Source: Streptomyces antarcticus (GTDB taxonomy: Bacteria; Actinomycetota; Actinomycetes; Streptomycetales; Streptomycetaceae). Taken from it: a DNA stretch of 64,000 nt. Numbering within the stretch: position 1 is the first letter of the stretch; every line of letters begins with the position of its first letter. Positions 16,098-24,121 of this stretch are shown in pieces. The notes beneath the pieces were generated by a model. The model was not told the DNA's origin and ran no database searches. It worked only from the letters and a program-made list of their open reading frames with translations. Location of the stretch: contig NZ_JAPNLM010000019.1 in the NCBI RefSeq assembly GCF_026627255.1, forward strand, positions 95,722-159,721. Direction: 5' to 3'. The position numbers and the translations under genes were made by a program.

Positions 16098-16880
16098 GTG
16101 AACGGGTTGGGGACTTTGCTGGGGGACGACGCGGAGCTGACCGCCGCGGTGCTCGCGGCACAGGACGGCGACGAGAACGCGTTCCGTGCTGTGTACCGCG
16201 CCGTGCACCCACGCCTGCTCGGATACGTACGCACGCTCGTCGGGGACGGCGACGCGGAGGACGTGACGTCCGAGGCCTGGCTGCAGATCGCCCGCGACCT
16301 CGACTCCTTCACCGGCGACGCCGACCGCTTCCGCGGCTGGGCCGCCCGGATCGCCCGCAACCGGGCCCTGGACCACATCCGCATGCGCGGCCGCCGCCCC
16401 GCCATCGGCGGGGACGACACCGAACTCACCGGTTGGGCGGCCGAGTGCGACACCGCGGGCGCGGCCATGGAGTCGCTCTCCACCGGCTCGACCATGGCCC
16501 TCATCGCCCAGCTCCCCCAGGACCAGGCGGAGGCCGTCGTCCTGCGCGTCGTGGTCGGCCTCGACGCCAAGACCGCCGCCGAGACCCTCGGCAAGCGGCC
16601 CGGAGCCGTACGCACCGCCGCGCACCGGGGCCTGAAGCGGCTGGCTGAGCTGCTGGGCGCGCAAGGCGTGACGGGCGACTTCGGGCCGGACGGGGAAACG
16701 GAACCGGAACCGGACTCGGACGGGCGGGCCCGGGTCGGCCATAATGCCGGTGGCCAGGCACGGGACGGCGGGGGCGGGAGGGATCTCGACGCCGTACCCG
16801 CACAGCGTGGCCGTGGCGGGGGCCTCGTAGAACAAACCGGTGTGACGCATTCACGTTGGCGGACGCAGAAGGACATGTGA
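16098..16880 (+). CDS. ECF-type RNA polymerase sigma factor with C-terminal extension
   Basis: 260-residue sigma factor. Region 2 is YRAVHPRLLGYVRTLVGDGDAEDVTSEAWLQIARDL... to ARNRALDHIR, residues about 25-100. Region 4 is LPQDQAEAVVLRVVVGLDAKTAAETLGKRPGAVRTAAHRGLKRL, about 135-180. The remaining 75 residues are acidic, then Gly-rich, ending SRWRTQKDM, and are not part of the sigma core. The start is uncertain: GTG 16098 has only a weak AGGAC site, and TTG 16077 is in frame. The stop overlaps the start of the next gene by one base, as for sigma/anti-sigma pairs. Confidence 0.82.
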   Translation: MNGLGTLLGDDAELTAAVLAAQDGDENAFRAVYRAVHPRLLGYVRTLVGDGDAEDVTSEAWLQIARDLDSFTGDADRFRGWAARIARNRALDHIRMRGRRPAIGGDDTELTGWAAECDTAGAAMESLSTGSTMALIAQLPQDQAEAVVLRVVVGLDAKTAAETLGKRPGAVRTAAHRGLKRLAELLGAQGVTGDFGPDGETEPEPDSDGRARVGHNAGGQARDGGGGRDLDAVPAQRGRGGGLVEQTGVTHSRWRTQKDM

Positions 16881-17995
16881 TGGCCGACGAGCGCGACAGG
16901 TGGCTGGACAGAGCCGCGGCGGACAGACTGCTGCGCGGAGAACCGGCGCAACCTGTGGGACCGGCCGCCGATCCGCACGCCCGAGCACGGGCCGCCCGCC
17001 TGCGCGCGGCCCTCGACGCCCTGGCCGAGCCCTCGCCCGCCCGCGGGGAACTGCCCGGCGAGGCCGCGGCGGTCGCCGCCTTCCGCGCGGCGCACGCCAC
17101 GCGCGGCGCGGCGGCCGCCGCTGGCCGGCCGCCGGCCGCCGCCTCCCGGGAAGCGCTGCTCGACCTCGGCCGCCTCACCCCCGTCGCGGCGCCCCGCTCC
17201 CGGCGGCACGTCCGGTTCGGCCTCGCGGCCGCCCTGGCGAGCGTCGCGGTGGGCGGTCTGGCCGCCGCGGCCGGAGCCGGGCTGCTGGACCAGAACCGGT
17301 CCGACAGCGCGGGACCCGTACCGGCGATGTCGGTCAGCGCCGACGACGACGCGGCCCCGGACGCCGACGGCGCCCTCCCCACCCTCGTCCCCCAGCCGCG
17401 GCCCACCACGCTCCGGGACGGCGCGACCGTCCAGCCCGACCCGGGCGGCGTCACCGCGACGCCGGAAGCGGACGGGCGTACGGAGGCCGGCGCCGCGGCC
17501 ACCGCCGGAACCGGAACCCCGTTCGGAGGGCTCGCAGCCGGCGGCACCGGCAAGGACCCCGGCAGCGGCACCCAGGACGGTGCCGCCGCGGGCAAGGGCG
17601 ACGCGGGCGCCGCCGAGGGCAACCGGGACACCTTCGCCGACGCCGGCAGCAAGGAGCGCGACGACGACCGGGCGAAGCGCCGGGCGGCGACCCTCTGCGA
17701 GGACTACCGGGCGGGACACCTCGACAAGGACCGCCGCGAGAAGCTTTCGAACCTGGCCCGGGGTCTCTCCCGCATCCCGCGCTACTGCGAGGCGCTGCTC
17801 GACGGGGTCACCGACGCCGGCGGCATGCCCGGCGACGCAACCGGCGCACCCAGCCGCTCGGGCGGATCGGGTACGACCGGCGGTTCGGGCGGGAGCGGCG
17901 GTCCGGGCGGGGACGGCGGCGGCGACGGCGTCTTCCGGGCCCCGACCCTGACCCCGGCGCTGCCGGGCGGTTCGGGCCTGCGCGACCGTCGCTGA
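16880..17995 (+). CDS. Single-span membrane protein, probable partner of the upstream sigma factor
   Basis: 371-residue protein with a cytosolic N-terminal domain of about 120 residues (MADERDRWLDRAAADRLLRGEP...), one hydrophobic span RFGLAAALASVAVGGLAAAAGAGLL, and a long Ala/Gly/Pro/Asp-rich exported part. The exported part contains a charged module, RRAATLCEDYRAGHLDKDRREKL...RIPRYCEALLDG, with two Cys. No zinc-binding anti-sigma HxxxCxxC motif is visible. The AAGGA site and one-base overlap with the sigma gene favour a regulatory pair, but an anti-sigma role is inferred from context only. Confidence 0.72.
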   Translation: MADERDRWLDRAAADRLLRGEPAQPVGPAADPHARARAARLRAALDALAEPSPARGELPGEAAAVAAFRAAHATRGAAAAAGRPPAAASREALLDLGRLTPVAAPRSRRHVRFGLAAALASVAVGGLAAAAGAGLLDQNRSDSAGPVPAMSVSADDDAAPDADGALPTLVPQPRPTTLRDGATVQPDPGGVTATPEADGRTEAGAAATAGTGTPFGGLAAGGTGKDPGSGTQDGAAAGKGDAGAAEGNRDTFADAGSKERDDDRAKRRAATLCEDYRAGHLDKDRREKLSNLARGLSRIPRYCEALLDGVTDAGGMPGDATGAPSRSGGSGTTGGSGGSGGPGGDGGGDGVFRAPTLTPALPGGSGLRDRR

Positions 17996-18189
17996 TCAGT
18001 GTGCTGACCTGCCTGTAACACTTTTCGAACCCGTGACGCAGTACGTATCGAGCCGACTGGTCATCGGCCGCGCATGAGCCGGGGTTCCCCCCGTACCCCT
18101 GGGCTCTGCGCAACCGGCGCGGGCGGGGCACGTTCCCCCGGCCCTGCCCGCGCCCTTTACTTCCGACCGCTCGCGCGGCTCGGCGGACG

Positions 18190-19086
18190 TCACCAGTAGA
18201 CGACGACCTTGTCGCCGACCTGGACCTGGTCGAACAGGGCCGACAGCTTTCCCTTGTCCCGGACGTTGACGCAGCCGTGCGAGGCGCCGGCGTAGCCGCG
18301 GGCCGCGAAGTCGGCCGAGTAGTGCACCGCCTGGCCGCCGCTGAAGAACATCGCGTAGGGCATCGGCGTGTGGTAGATCGTCGACGTCCATTCCTTGGCC
18401 TTCCAGCCCACGTTGAACACACCCTCGCGGGTCGGGGTGTTCTCCGAGCCGAAGCGCACGTCCATCGTCGAGACGACCTTGCCGTCGATCATCCAGGCGA
18501 GGGTGCGGCTCTCCTTGCTGATGCACATCACCCGGCCCTCCATACAGCGCGCGTCCGGGGCGTCCGGCTCGTTGACGGTCGGCGGGCGCAGCTCGTCGGC
18601 GGTGGGCTCCTTGGTGGCGGCCTGGATCTTCTTCCAGGTGGGCTCGTCCACCGACCCGGTCGGGGTCAGACCGTTCTTCGACTGGAAGGACTTGACCGCG
18701 GAGGTCGTCTTGGAGCCGTAGAAGCCGGTCGGCGCGACCGACATCAGCTTGAGCTGCTTCAGGCGCGCCTGGAGCTCGCGCACCTGCTCGCTGTCGTCGC
18801 CGTTGGCCATGACCTGCCTGACCGTCGGCGACGGCGAGGTGGAGGCGGAGGCGGAGGCGGACGGCGAGGCCGACTTCGAGGCGGAGGGCGAGGCCGACTT
18901 CGACGGCTCGCCCGGCTTGTTGTCGGCGGTCGGCGAGGCGTCGGGGGAGGCGCCCGCCGTGGGCGAGGCGGAAACCGACGAAGAGGAGCCCGAGGACTCC
19001 GACTTCTGCGGTCCGCAGGCGGTCGCGGCGAGCGCGACGGCGGTGACCACCCCAAGCGTGCGGATTATGACTCTCTGGCGTTGCAT
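18190..19086 (-). CDS. L,D-transpeptidase lipoprotein with peptidoglycan-binding domain
   Basis: 298-residue exported enzyme predicted to form 3-3 cross-links or tether proteins to peptidoglycan. Order: signal peptide with VVTAVALAATAC as probable lipobox, a Ser/Pro/Ala linker of about 80 residues, a peptidoglycan-binding domain (DDSEQVRELQARLKQL...GFYGSKTTSAVKSFQ), then the YkuD domain with SHGCVNVRDKG holding the catalytic Cys. The ATG at 19086 is behind GGGGGA and gives a compact signal peptide. The 194-base gap to the previous gene holds no clear feature. Confidence 0.9.
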   Translation of the reverse strand: MQRQRVIIRTLGVVTAVALAATACGPQKSESSGSSSSVSASPTAGASPDASPTADNKPGEPSKSASPSASKSASPSASASASTSPSPTVRQVMANGDDSEQVRELQARLKQLKLMSVAPTGFYGSKTTSAVKSFQSKNGLTPTGSVDEPTWKKIQAATKEPTADELRPPTVNEPDAPDARCMEGRVMCISKESRTLAWMIDGKVVSTMDVRFGSENTPTREGVFNVGWKAKEWTSTIYHTPMPYAMFFSGGQAVHYSADFAARGYAGASHGCVNVRDKGKLSALFDQVQVGDKVVVYW

Positions 19087-19481
19087 TGCATTCCCCCGAT
19101 TTCTACGTCGTGTAAGTAGGTGATGCCTGGGGCGCGCGGAGAGTTGCACAGAGTCCCGGGATGTTGCGCCATTGTGACCGGGGGCCGCCCGCCGCCGTTC
19201 GAAGGCGTGCGGGGCGGGGCGCGCCCAGCGGTGGCCGGGGAAGGTTCTATCAGTCCCGGACCCGGTCGTTCCACGCGAAAACGGCCGACGGCGCGCACCG
19301 TGAACGGAATTCCGGTCGAACGGGCCCGCAACCCCGGCGACCTGACGGAGTGGGGCACGATCACCCGATCAGGTGTTCCGGGAGGCGTGCGGGACGTGCA
19401 CGGGAGGCGTACGGGACGGCCGGTTCCAGTGGGTGAAACAGGGTGGCGTGACAGGTGCAACCCTGTGCGACACTCCTGCAC
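19087..19481. other. 395-base divergent promoter region, no gene seen
   Basis: Spacer between the L,D-transpeptidase and LysE genes. It holds two direct copies of GGGAGGCGT(G/A)CGGGACG (19380-19396, 19402-19418) and a perfect palindrome CGGAATTCCG near 19314. An inverted repeat, ACAGGGT at 19438-19444 and ACCCTGT at 19460-19466, ends 15 bases before the LysE start and could be an operator. No frame looks coding. Confidence 0.45.
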
Positions 19482-20132
19482 ATGCTGGGTGTGACAGATC
19501 TTCCGACGTACCTCGCCGGCCTGGTGCTGATGGTGCTGCTGCCGGGGCCGAACTCGCTCTACGTGCTGTCCGTGGCGGCGCGCGGCGGGGTGAAAGAGGG
19601 CTACAAGGCCGCCTCCGGGGTGTTCACCGGCGACGCGGTCCTGATGGTGCTGACCGCCGCCGGCGCGGGCGCGCTGCTCCAGGCGAGCCCGCTGCTGTTC
19701 GCCGTGGTGAAGTTCCTCGGCGCCGGCTACCTGGCGTGGCTGGCCGTGGGGATGATGCGGACCGCCCGGGCCATGTGGCGCGCGCGCGGGGCCACGCAGG
19801 AGGAGTTGCTGACCGGCGCCGAACCGGAGGGCGGCGCCGGGCGGCCCTACCGGCGGGCGCTATTGGTGAGCCTGGTCAACCCGAAGGCCATCCTGTTCCT
19901 GCTGTCCTTCTTCGTGCAGTTCGTCGACCCCGGGTACGCCTACCCGGCGCTGTCGTTCCTGCTGCTCGGCACGGTCTCGCAGCTGGTGAGCTTCCTCTAC
20001 CTGTCCACCCTGATCTTCACCGGGACCCGGCTGTCGGCCGCCTTCCGCCGCCGCAAGCGGCTGTCGGCCTGGGCGACTTCGGCGGCCGGCGTGCTGTTCC
20101 TGGGCTTCGCGGCCAAGCTCGCCGTCAGCTGA
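19482..20132 (+). CDS. LysE family amino-acid exporter (LeuE-like)
   Basis: 216-residue transporter with five to six hydrophobic spans. The family signature LLPGPNSLYVLSVAARGGVKEGYKAASGVFTGD lies near the N-terminus, and the SLVNPKAILFLLSFFVQFVDP block lies in the second half. The family exports basic or small neutral amino acids; the fit is closest to leucine exporter LeuE. No clear ribosome site precedes the ATG, so the message may have a very short leader. An inverted repeat just upstream suggests a dedicated regulator. Its 3' end overlaps the convergent glycosyltransferase gene by eight bases. Confidence 0.88.
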   Translation: MLGVTDLPTYLAGLVLMVLLPGPNSLYVLSVAARGGVKEGYKAASGVFTGDAVLMVLTAAGAGALLQASPLLFAVVKFLGAGYLAWLAVGMMRTARAMWRARGATQEELLTGAEPEGGAGRPYRRALLVSLVNPKAILFLLSFFVQFVDPGYAYPALSFLLLGTVSQLVSFLYLSTLIFTGTRLSAAFRRRKRLSAWATSAAGVLFLGFAAKLAVS

Positions 20133-21537
20133 GCGGGGGGCCCGCGCGCCCCGTACGCCTCAGCCGCGCGAGCCGCCGTACCGCCCGGCGCACCCTCGGG
20201 CTGCGCGGCAGGAACGCCAGCCGGGCGGGGACACCGCCGGGCAGCCCCAGCACGGTCAGCCGGCGCCGGGTCACGTACCGCAGGGCTTCGGGGCCGGCCC
20301 GCCCGGCGAGGTGGGCCTCGGCCTCCGCCCGGCGGGCCGCCAGGATCCGCGGCTGCATCGTGAACCCGACCGCGGTGAGGAGCCCGGCCAGCTCGGCCCG
20401 GACCCGCTCGGGGCCGGGGGGCGTCCAGGCGCGGACCGCGTCCGGGTCCGCCAGGTCGGGGAGCAGGGCGTCGACCAGGGCCAGCGGAACGCGGTTGCTG
20501 TTCGCGTACGGGGTCAGGCGGGCCAGCACCGTGTCCGTGCCGGTGCGGGCGACGGGGAGCCCGTACAGGGTGGCGGCGGTCAGCAGGCCCGTGGAGAAGC
20601 AGCCGACGACCAGCGCGGGCCGCAGCCGCTGGTAGAGCGTCTCGGCCAGCACCGGGGCGGCGGCCACGATCAGCCGGACCCCGAGCAGCTCGGCCTCCCG
20701 CTCGGCTTCGCGGGAGTACGCGGCCGGGGCGCCGGGGTGCGGTTTGAAGACCAGCACGCGGTGGCCGAGGGCGTGCGCGCCGCGGACCATGTCCCCGTGC
20801 AGCCGCTCCTCCTCGTCGGGGGTCATCAGGTCCAGCGCGGAGAGGTACTGGCCGAGGAGGAGGACCGGGCGGCCGGCGGGGCCTTCGGGGTCCGCGAGTC
20901 CTTCGAGGCCGGCGACTCCTTCGACTCCTTCGAGGCCTTCGAGGTCCGCGCGTTCCGCGAGTTCCGCGAGCACCTTCAGGAGGGGCTCCGCGGGCAGCGG
21001 CTCCGACCGTACCCCGAACTCCGTCAGCAGCAGCGGCTCCAGACCCGGCACCAGGTCCGGGTGGAGCACCCGCCGCACCCGCGTCCCGAGCTGGGGTTCG
21101 AGCCGGAAGCGGGTGGGTCCGTAGCTCATCAGCCCGTCGGCGTAGACGTCGATGGCCGCGCCGGGGAAGAGCCGGCACAGGGTCTGGGCGGGCGGCACCT
21201 GGAGCGACTCCACGACCAGCTCGACCCGCTCGTCGCCAAGGCCCCACAGGCCGCGCAACTGCCGTTCCCACAGCGGGACGTCCTCCGCGCGCGGGGCCCA
21301 GGTGCTCGGGTGCTGCGGTGCGATGACGGCGTTCCAGTCGAGCACCTCGTCGAAGCGGGCGCGCAGCACGGCGAAGCCCGGCAGGTCCGCGAGCCCGGGG
21401 GTGACCTCGGCGGTCACGGCGTGGTTGCTGGTCAGCAGGACGCGGCGGCCGGCGGGCGGGAAGGCGCCCGCGTCGATGCCGGCCGCGAGGGTGGCGGCGC
21501 CGTAGAGGGTCGAGGCCAGGAAGATCTGGGTGGGCAT
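20125..21537 (-). CDS. Polysialyltransferase-like glycosyltransferase
   Basis: 470-residue protein that starts MPTQIFLASTLYGAATLAAGID and fits the alpha-2,8-polysialyltransferase (POLYST) family. Typical parts are YADGLMSYGPTRF, GQYLSALDLMTPDEEERLHGDMV, VLVFKPHPGAPA with the KPHP nucleotide-sugar site, and CFSTGLLTAATLYGLPVAR with the S/T-G-L element. It probably extends a nonulosonic-acid chain from a CMP-donor. A Glu/Gly-rich tandem insert (EGLEGVEGVAGLEGL) lies mid-protein. The frame is open far upstream, but the ATG at 21537 overlaps the GT2 stop by one base and is the start. Confidence 0.82.
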   Translation of the reverse strand: MPTQIFLASTLYGAATLAAGIDAGAFPPAGRRVLLTSNHAVTAEVTPGLADLPGFAVLRARFDEVLDWNAVIAPQHPSTWAPRAEDVPLWERQLRGLWGLGDERVELVVESLQVPPAQTLCRLFPGAAIDVYADGLMSYGPTRFRLEPQLGTRVRRVLHPDLVPGLEPLLLTEFGVRSEPLPAEPLLKVLAELAERADLEGLEGVEGVAGLEGLADPEGPAGRPVLLLGQYLSALDLMTPDEEERLHGDMVRGAHALGHRVLVFKPHPGAPAAYSREAEREAELLGVRLIVAAAPVLAETLYQRLRPALVVGCFSTGLLTAATLYGLPVARTGTDTVLARLTPYANSNRVPLALVDALLPDLADPDAVRAWTPPGPERVRAELAGLLTAVGFTMQPRILAARRAEAEAHLAGRAGPEALRYVTRRRLTVLGLPGGVPARLAFLPRSPRVRRAVRRLARLRRTGRAGPPLS

Positions 21538-22547
21538 CAGGCGGCCGCTCCCCGCGGGGTGCGGAGGCCGAGCGGGCGACGGCCCAGCGGGCGGTGCGCC
21601 CGGCGCACCCGGCGCAGCAGGGTGGAGCGCTCCAGGTCCATCGAGTCCAGGACACGGTCCAGTACGTCCTGCGGCATGCGCCCGAGTGCGGCCGTGCTCA
21701 TCGTGCGGAGTTTCCTGGCCACGGCCGGTTCGTACCTTTCGATGGATCCGAAATGGTGGGCGATGATTGCGCAATATGTTCGTACGGCTTTCGGCATCAG
21801 CCGGTCCGATTCTCGGTCCGTCGCGGTTTCCGCGAGGACTTGATCGAATGCGCGGATGAAATCGAGCTGCCGTTCGTCTCCGATGTGCGTCAGCGAGGTG
21901 GAAACCCCGCGACGGTAGAAGATTCCGGGCATTCCGACGGTCGCGAAGGATTCCGCCTCCCGGTGCAGCCGCCAGATCCACGGCCGGTCCTCCGCCGTCC
22001 GCAGCCCGTCGGTGAAGCGCAGTACCCCCCGGTCCAGCAGCCGCCGGTGGTACATGCCGGCCCAGGCGTACGGGTAGTCCACCGACGTGGCCCGGTCGGC
22101 GGGCAGGATCGCGGTGCGCGGATCGGCGACGATCGACTGGGGTCCGTACGGGACGCGCTGCACGCTCCGGGCCCGACCGGTGCACTGCACGTGGTCGGTG
22201 CGGACGAAGTCGCAGCTCAGGTCCTCGATGGCGGCCAGCGTCCGGGCCAGGTGACCGGGGGCCAGCCAGTCGTCCCCGTCCAGGAAGGCGAGGTACTCGC
22301 CGCGCGCCGCGTCCAGCCCGGTGTTCCGCGCGGTGGCCAGGCCGCCGTTGCGCCCGTGCCGGAGGAGGACCGCGCCGGGCAGCGTGCGGGCCGCGCGTTC
22401 CAGCAGGTCGCCCGTCCCGTCCGTCGAGCAGTCGTCGACGAGGAGGAACTCGAAATCGTCCCGGGCGTTGGCTTCGAGGCTCCTCAGGACATCCGGTGCG
22501 TACGTCCGCACGTTGTAGAACGGCACGACAACAGAGAGCTTGGGCAC
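21537..22547 (-). CDS. Family 2 glycosyltransferase
   Basis: 336-residue GT-A enzyme beginning PKLSVVVPFYNVRTYAPDVL. The nucleotide-sugar site is LLVDDCSTDGTGD, the metal DxD is FLDGDDW, and RTAEDRPWIWRL carries the likely catalytic ED. It is the first gene of the minus-strand glycosyltransferase pair and overlaps the polysialyltransferase-like gene by one base. It probably adds a hexose or builds the linker of the surface polymer. A TACCGT -10-like hexamer lies nine bases before the GTG, so the message may be leaderless. Codon use is less GC-rich around 21760-21860 than nearby. Confidence 0.88.
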   Translation of the reverse strand: MPKLSVVVPFYNVRTYAPDVLRSLEANARDDFEFLLVDDCSTDGTGDLLERAARTLPGAVLLRHGRNGGLATARNTGLDAARGEYLAFLDGDDWLAPGHLARTLAAIEDLSCDFVRTDHVQCTGRARSVQRVPYGPQSIVADPRTAILPADRATSVDYPYAWAGMYHRRLLDRGVLRFTDGLRTAEDRPWIWRLHREAESFATVGMPGIFYRRGVSTSLTHIGDERQLDFIRAFDQVLAETATDRESDRLMPKAVRTYCAIIAHHFGSIERYEPAVARKLRTMSTAALGRMPQDVLDRVLDSMDLERSTLLRRVRRAHRPLGRRPLGLRTPRGAAA

Positions 22548-22723
22548 TCACGGGACGGTAGGGGCCCGTCCGGCATTCACCGTGACCCCCGTGCGGATTC
22601 CATGTGAACGACGCGGGGCGGGCGCGTAAACCCGCGCGCTTTCGCATGTCGTCGACTGGTTGTTAACCCGCTGTTGTGCGGTCGTTGGGCCGGTCGGCGG
22701 CGCCGCGGAATAGTTTCTGCCGC

Positions 22724-24121
22724 GTGCCAGAAAGCAAGCTGCGCGTCGCCGTGCTCGCCGATTCCGATACGCGATGGAAATGGGGCGCACTCACCGCCCG
22801 CCGTCTCGTGCCCGACCACCAGCTCACCGGATACCTGCTGCGCGGCCGCGCCACGCCCACCGACCGCCAGCTCGGCGAGGTGGGGGTCGGCGCCGACCGG
22901 CTGACCGAGGTGTCCTGCGCCGAGTTCCTCGACGGACTCGTGCGGGAGCGCTACGACGTGGTCGTCCTCGCGCTCGTCGGCGGCGCCGTCCAGGCCGTCC
23001 TGCACGGGGCCCGCGCGCTGTGGCCCGCCCCGGCCGCGCGGCCCGTACTCGTCACGGGCTACGTGGGGGTCGTCTACGAGAAGCTCGCCGACGGGCTGCT
23101 CCTGCGGCACGGGGCCGACCTCGTCCTCGCGAACTCCCGCCACGACGCCGAGCGGTTCCGCGCCGTGTACGAGGGGGTCGGCGCGGACGCCGGAGCCGTG
23201 ACCGAGACGGCCCTGCCGTTCCTGGGCGGGGCGCGGTACGCCCCGCCGGCCGGTGCGGGCGCCGTTGCGGGCGCGGCCGCCGGGGCCGCCGGGTCCGCGC
23301 ACCGGGTGGTCTTCGCCGTACAGCCCTCCGTGCCCGAGGGCCGCGCGGACCGTGCGTACCTGCTGGAGCGGGCGGCGCGGCACGCACGGCTGCACCCCGG
23401 CCGGGAGGTGCTGATCAAGCTCCGCAGCCGGCCCGGGGAGCACACCACGCACCTGGAGGAGCACCCGTACCAGCGACTCGCGCAGCGGCTCCCGGGCGGG
23501 CTCCCGCCCAACTGCCGCCTCGTGTACGGGAACATGGGCGAGGTACTGGACACCGCCGACCTGCTGGTCACCGTCTCGTCCACGGCCGCCCTGGAGTCCT
23601 TGCACCGGTACGTGCCGACCGCGGTCCTCACCGACCTCGGCATCCGCGAGGCCCTCGGGAACCACCACTTCCTCGGCTCGGGCTGCCTGGCCTCCTGGGA
23701 CCAGCTGGACGCCGGGCTGCTCCCGCAGGGCGATCCGGAGTGGCTGCGCGCCCAGGGCGTTCGCCCGGCGGGCGGGGACGGCGACGCGAGCACGGCCCCG
23801 GACGACAGCGCGGGCGCGGCCCCCGACGACGCCTACGCGGCCGCCCGGGAGCGGGTCGCCGCGCTGGCCGCCGAGGAGCGGCTGCCCGCCCCGGCGCCGT
23901 ACTACACGCTCACCACCGCCCCCGGGTACCTGCCCGGCATCCTGGCCCGCCACCGCCTGGCCCCCGACGGCACCCCGCTGCCCGGCGCCGTGCGCGGGAC
24001 CGCGGGGGAGTCCCGGCTGCGCCGCCGCCTGCGCGCCCACCTGCGCGGGGCCGCCCGCGGGGCGTACCGCCACGGCGTCCAGCGGGTGGCCCCGGTGATC
24101 CGCCGTCTGGGGGAGCTGTGA
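22724..24121 (+). CDS. DUF6716-type putative glycosyltransferase
   Basis: 465-residue protein, GT-B-like in layout. It begins ESKLRVAVLADSDTRWKWGALTARRL, has VLVTGYVGVVYEKLADGLLLRHGADLVLANS in the middle, and a nucleotide-binding-type segment TADLLVTVSSTAALESLHRYVPTAVLTDLG in the second half. It fits the family annotated DUF6716 in Streptomyces, next to nonulosonate genes. The GTG at 22724 is chosen because the conserved part starts there. It begins the plus-strand arm of the locus and overlaps the NeuA-NeuB start (GTGA). Confidence 0.75.
   Translation: MPESKLRVAVLADSDTRWKWGALTARRLVPDHQLTGYLLRGRATPTDRQLGEVGVGADRLTEVSCAEFLDGLVRERYDVVVLALVGGAVQAVLHGARALWPAPAARPVLVTGYVGVVYEKLADGLLLRHGADLVLANSRHDAERFRAVYEGVGADAGAVTETALPFLGGARYAPPAGAGAVAGAAAGAAGSAHRVVFAVQPSVPEGRADRAYLLERAARHARLHPGREVLIKLRSRPGEHTTHLEEHPYQRLAQRLPGGLPPNCRLVYGNMGEVLDTADLLVTVSSTAALESLHRYVPTAVLTDLGIREALGNHHFLGSGCLASWDQLDAGLLPQGDPEWLRAQGVRPAGGDGDASTAPDDSAGAAPDDAYAAARERVAALAAEERLPAPAPYYTLTTAPGYLPGILARHRLAPDGTPLPGAVRGTAGESRLRRRLRAHLRGAARGAYRHGVQRVAPVIRRLGEL

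Noticed and set aside
15576..16850. Minus-strand frames across the sigma-factor gene
   Set aside because: They lie antisense to a clear ECF sigma gene and show shadow composition.
20125..22647. Single 840-residue minus-strand reading frame
   Set aside because: The frame extends upstream of the polysialyltransferase-like gene through the GT2 gene by chance in GC-rich DNA; the real start is ATG 21537, overlapping the GT2 stop, and the upstream part has no family resemblance.
22774..24117. N-terminal 448-codon extension of the NeuA-NeuB frame
   Set aside because: Frame is open upstream of GTG 24118 but is Arg/Pro-rich and overlaps the DUF6716-type gene in another frame; it is not part of the protein.
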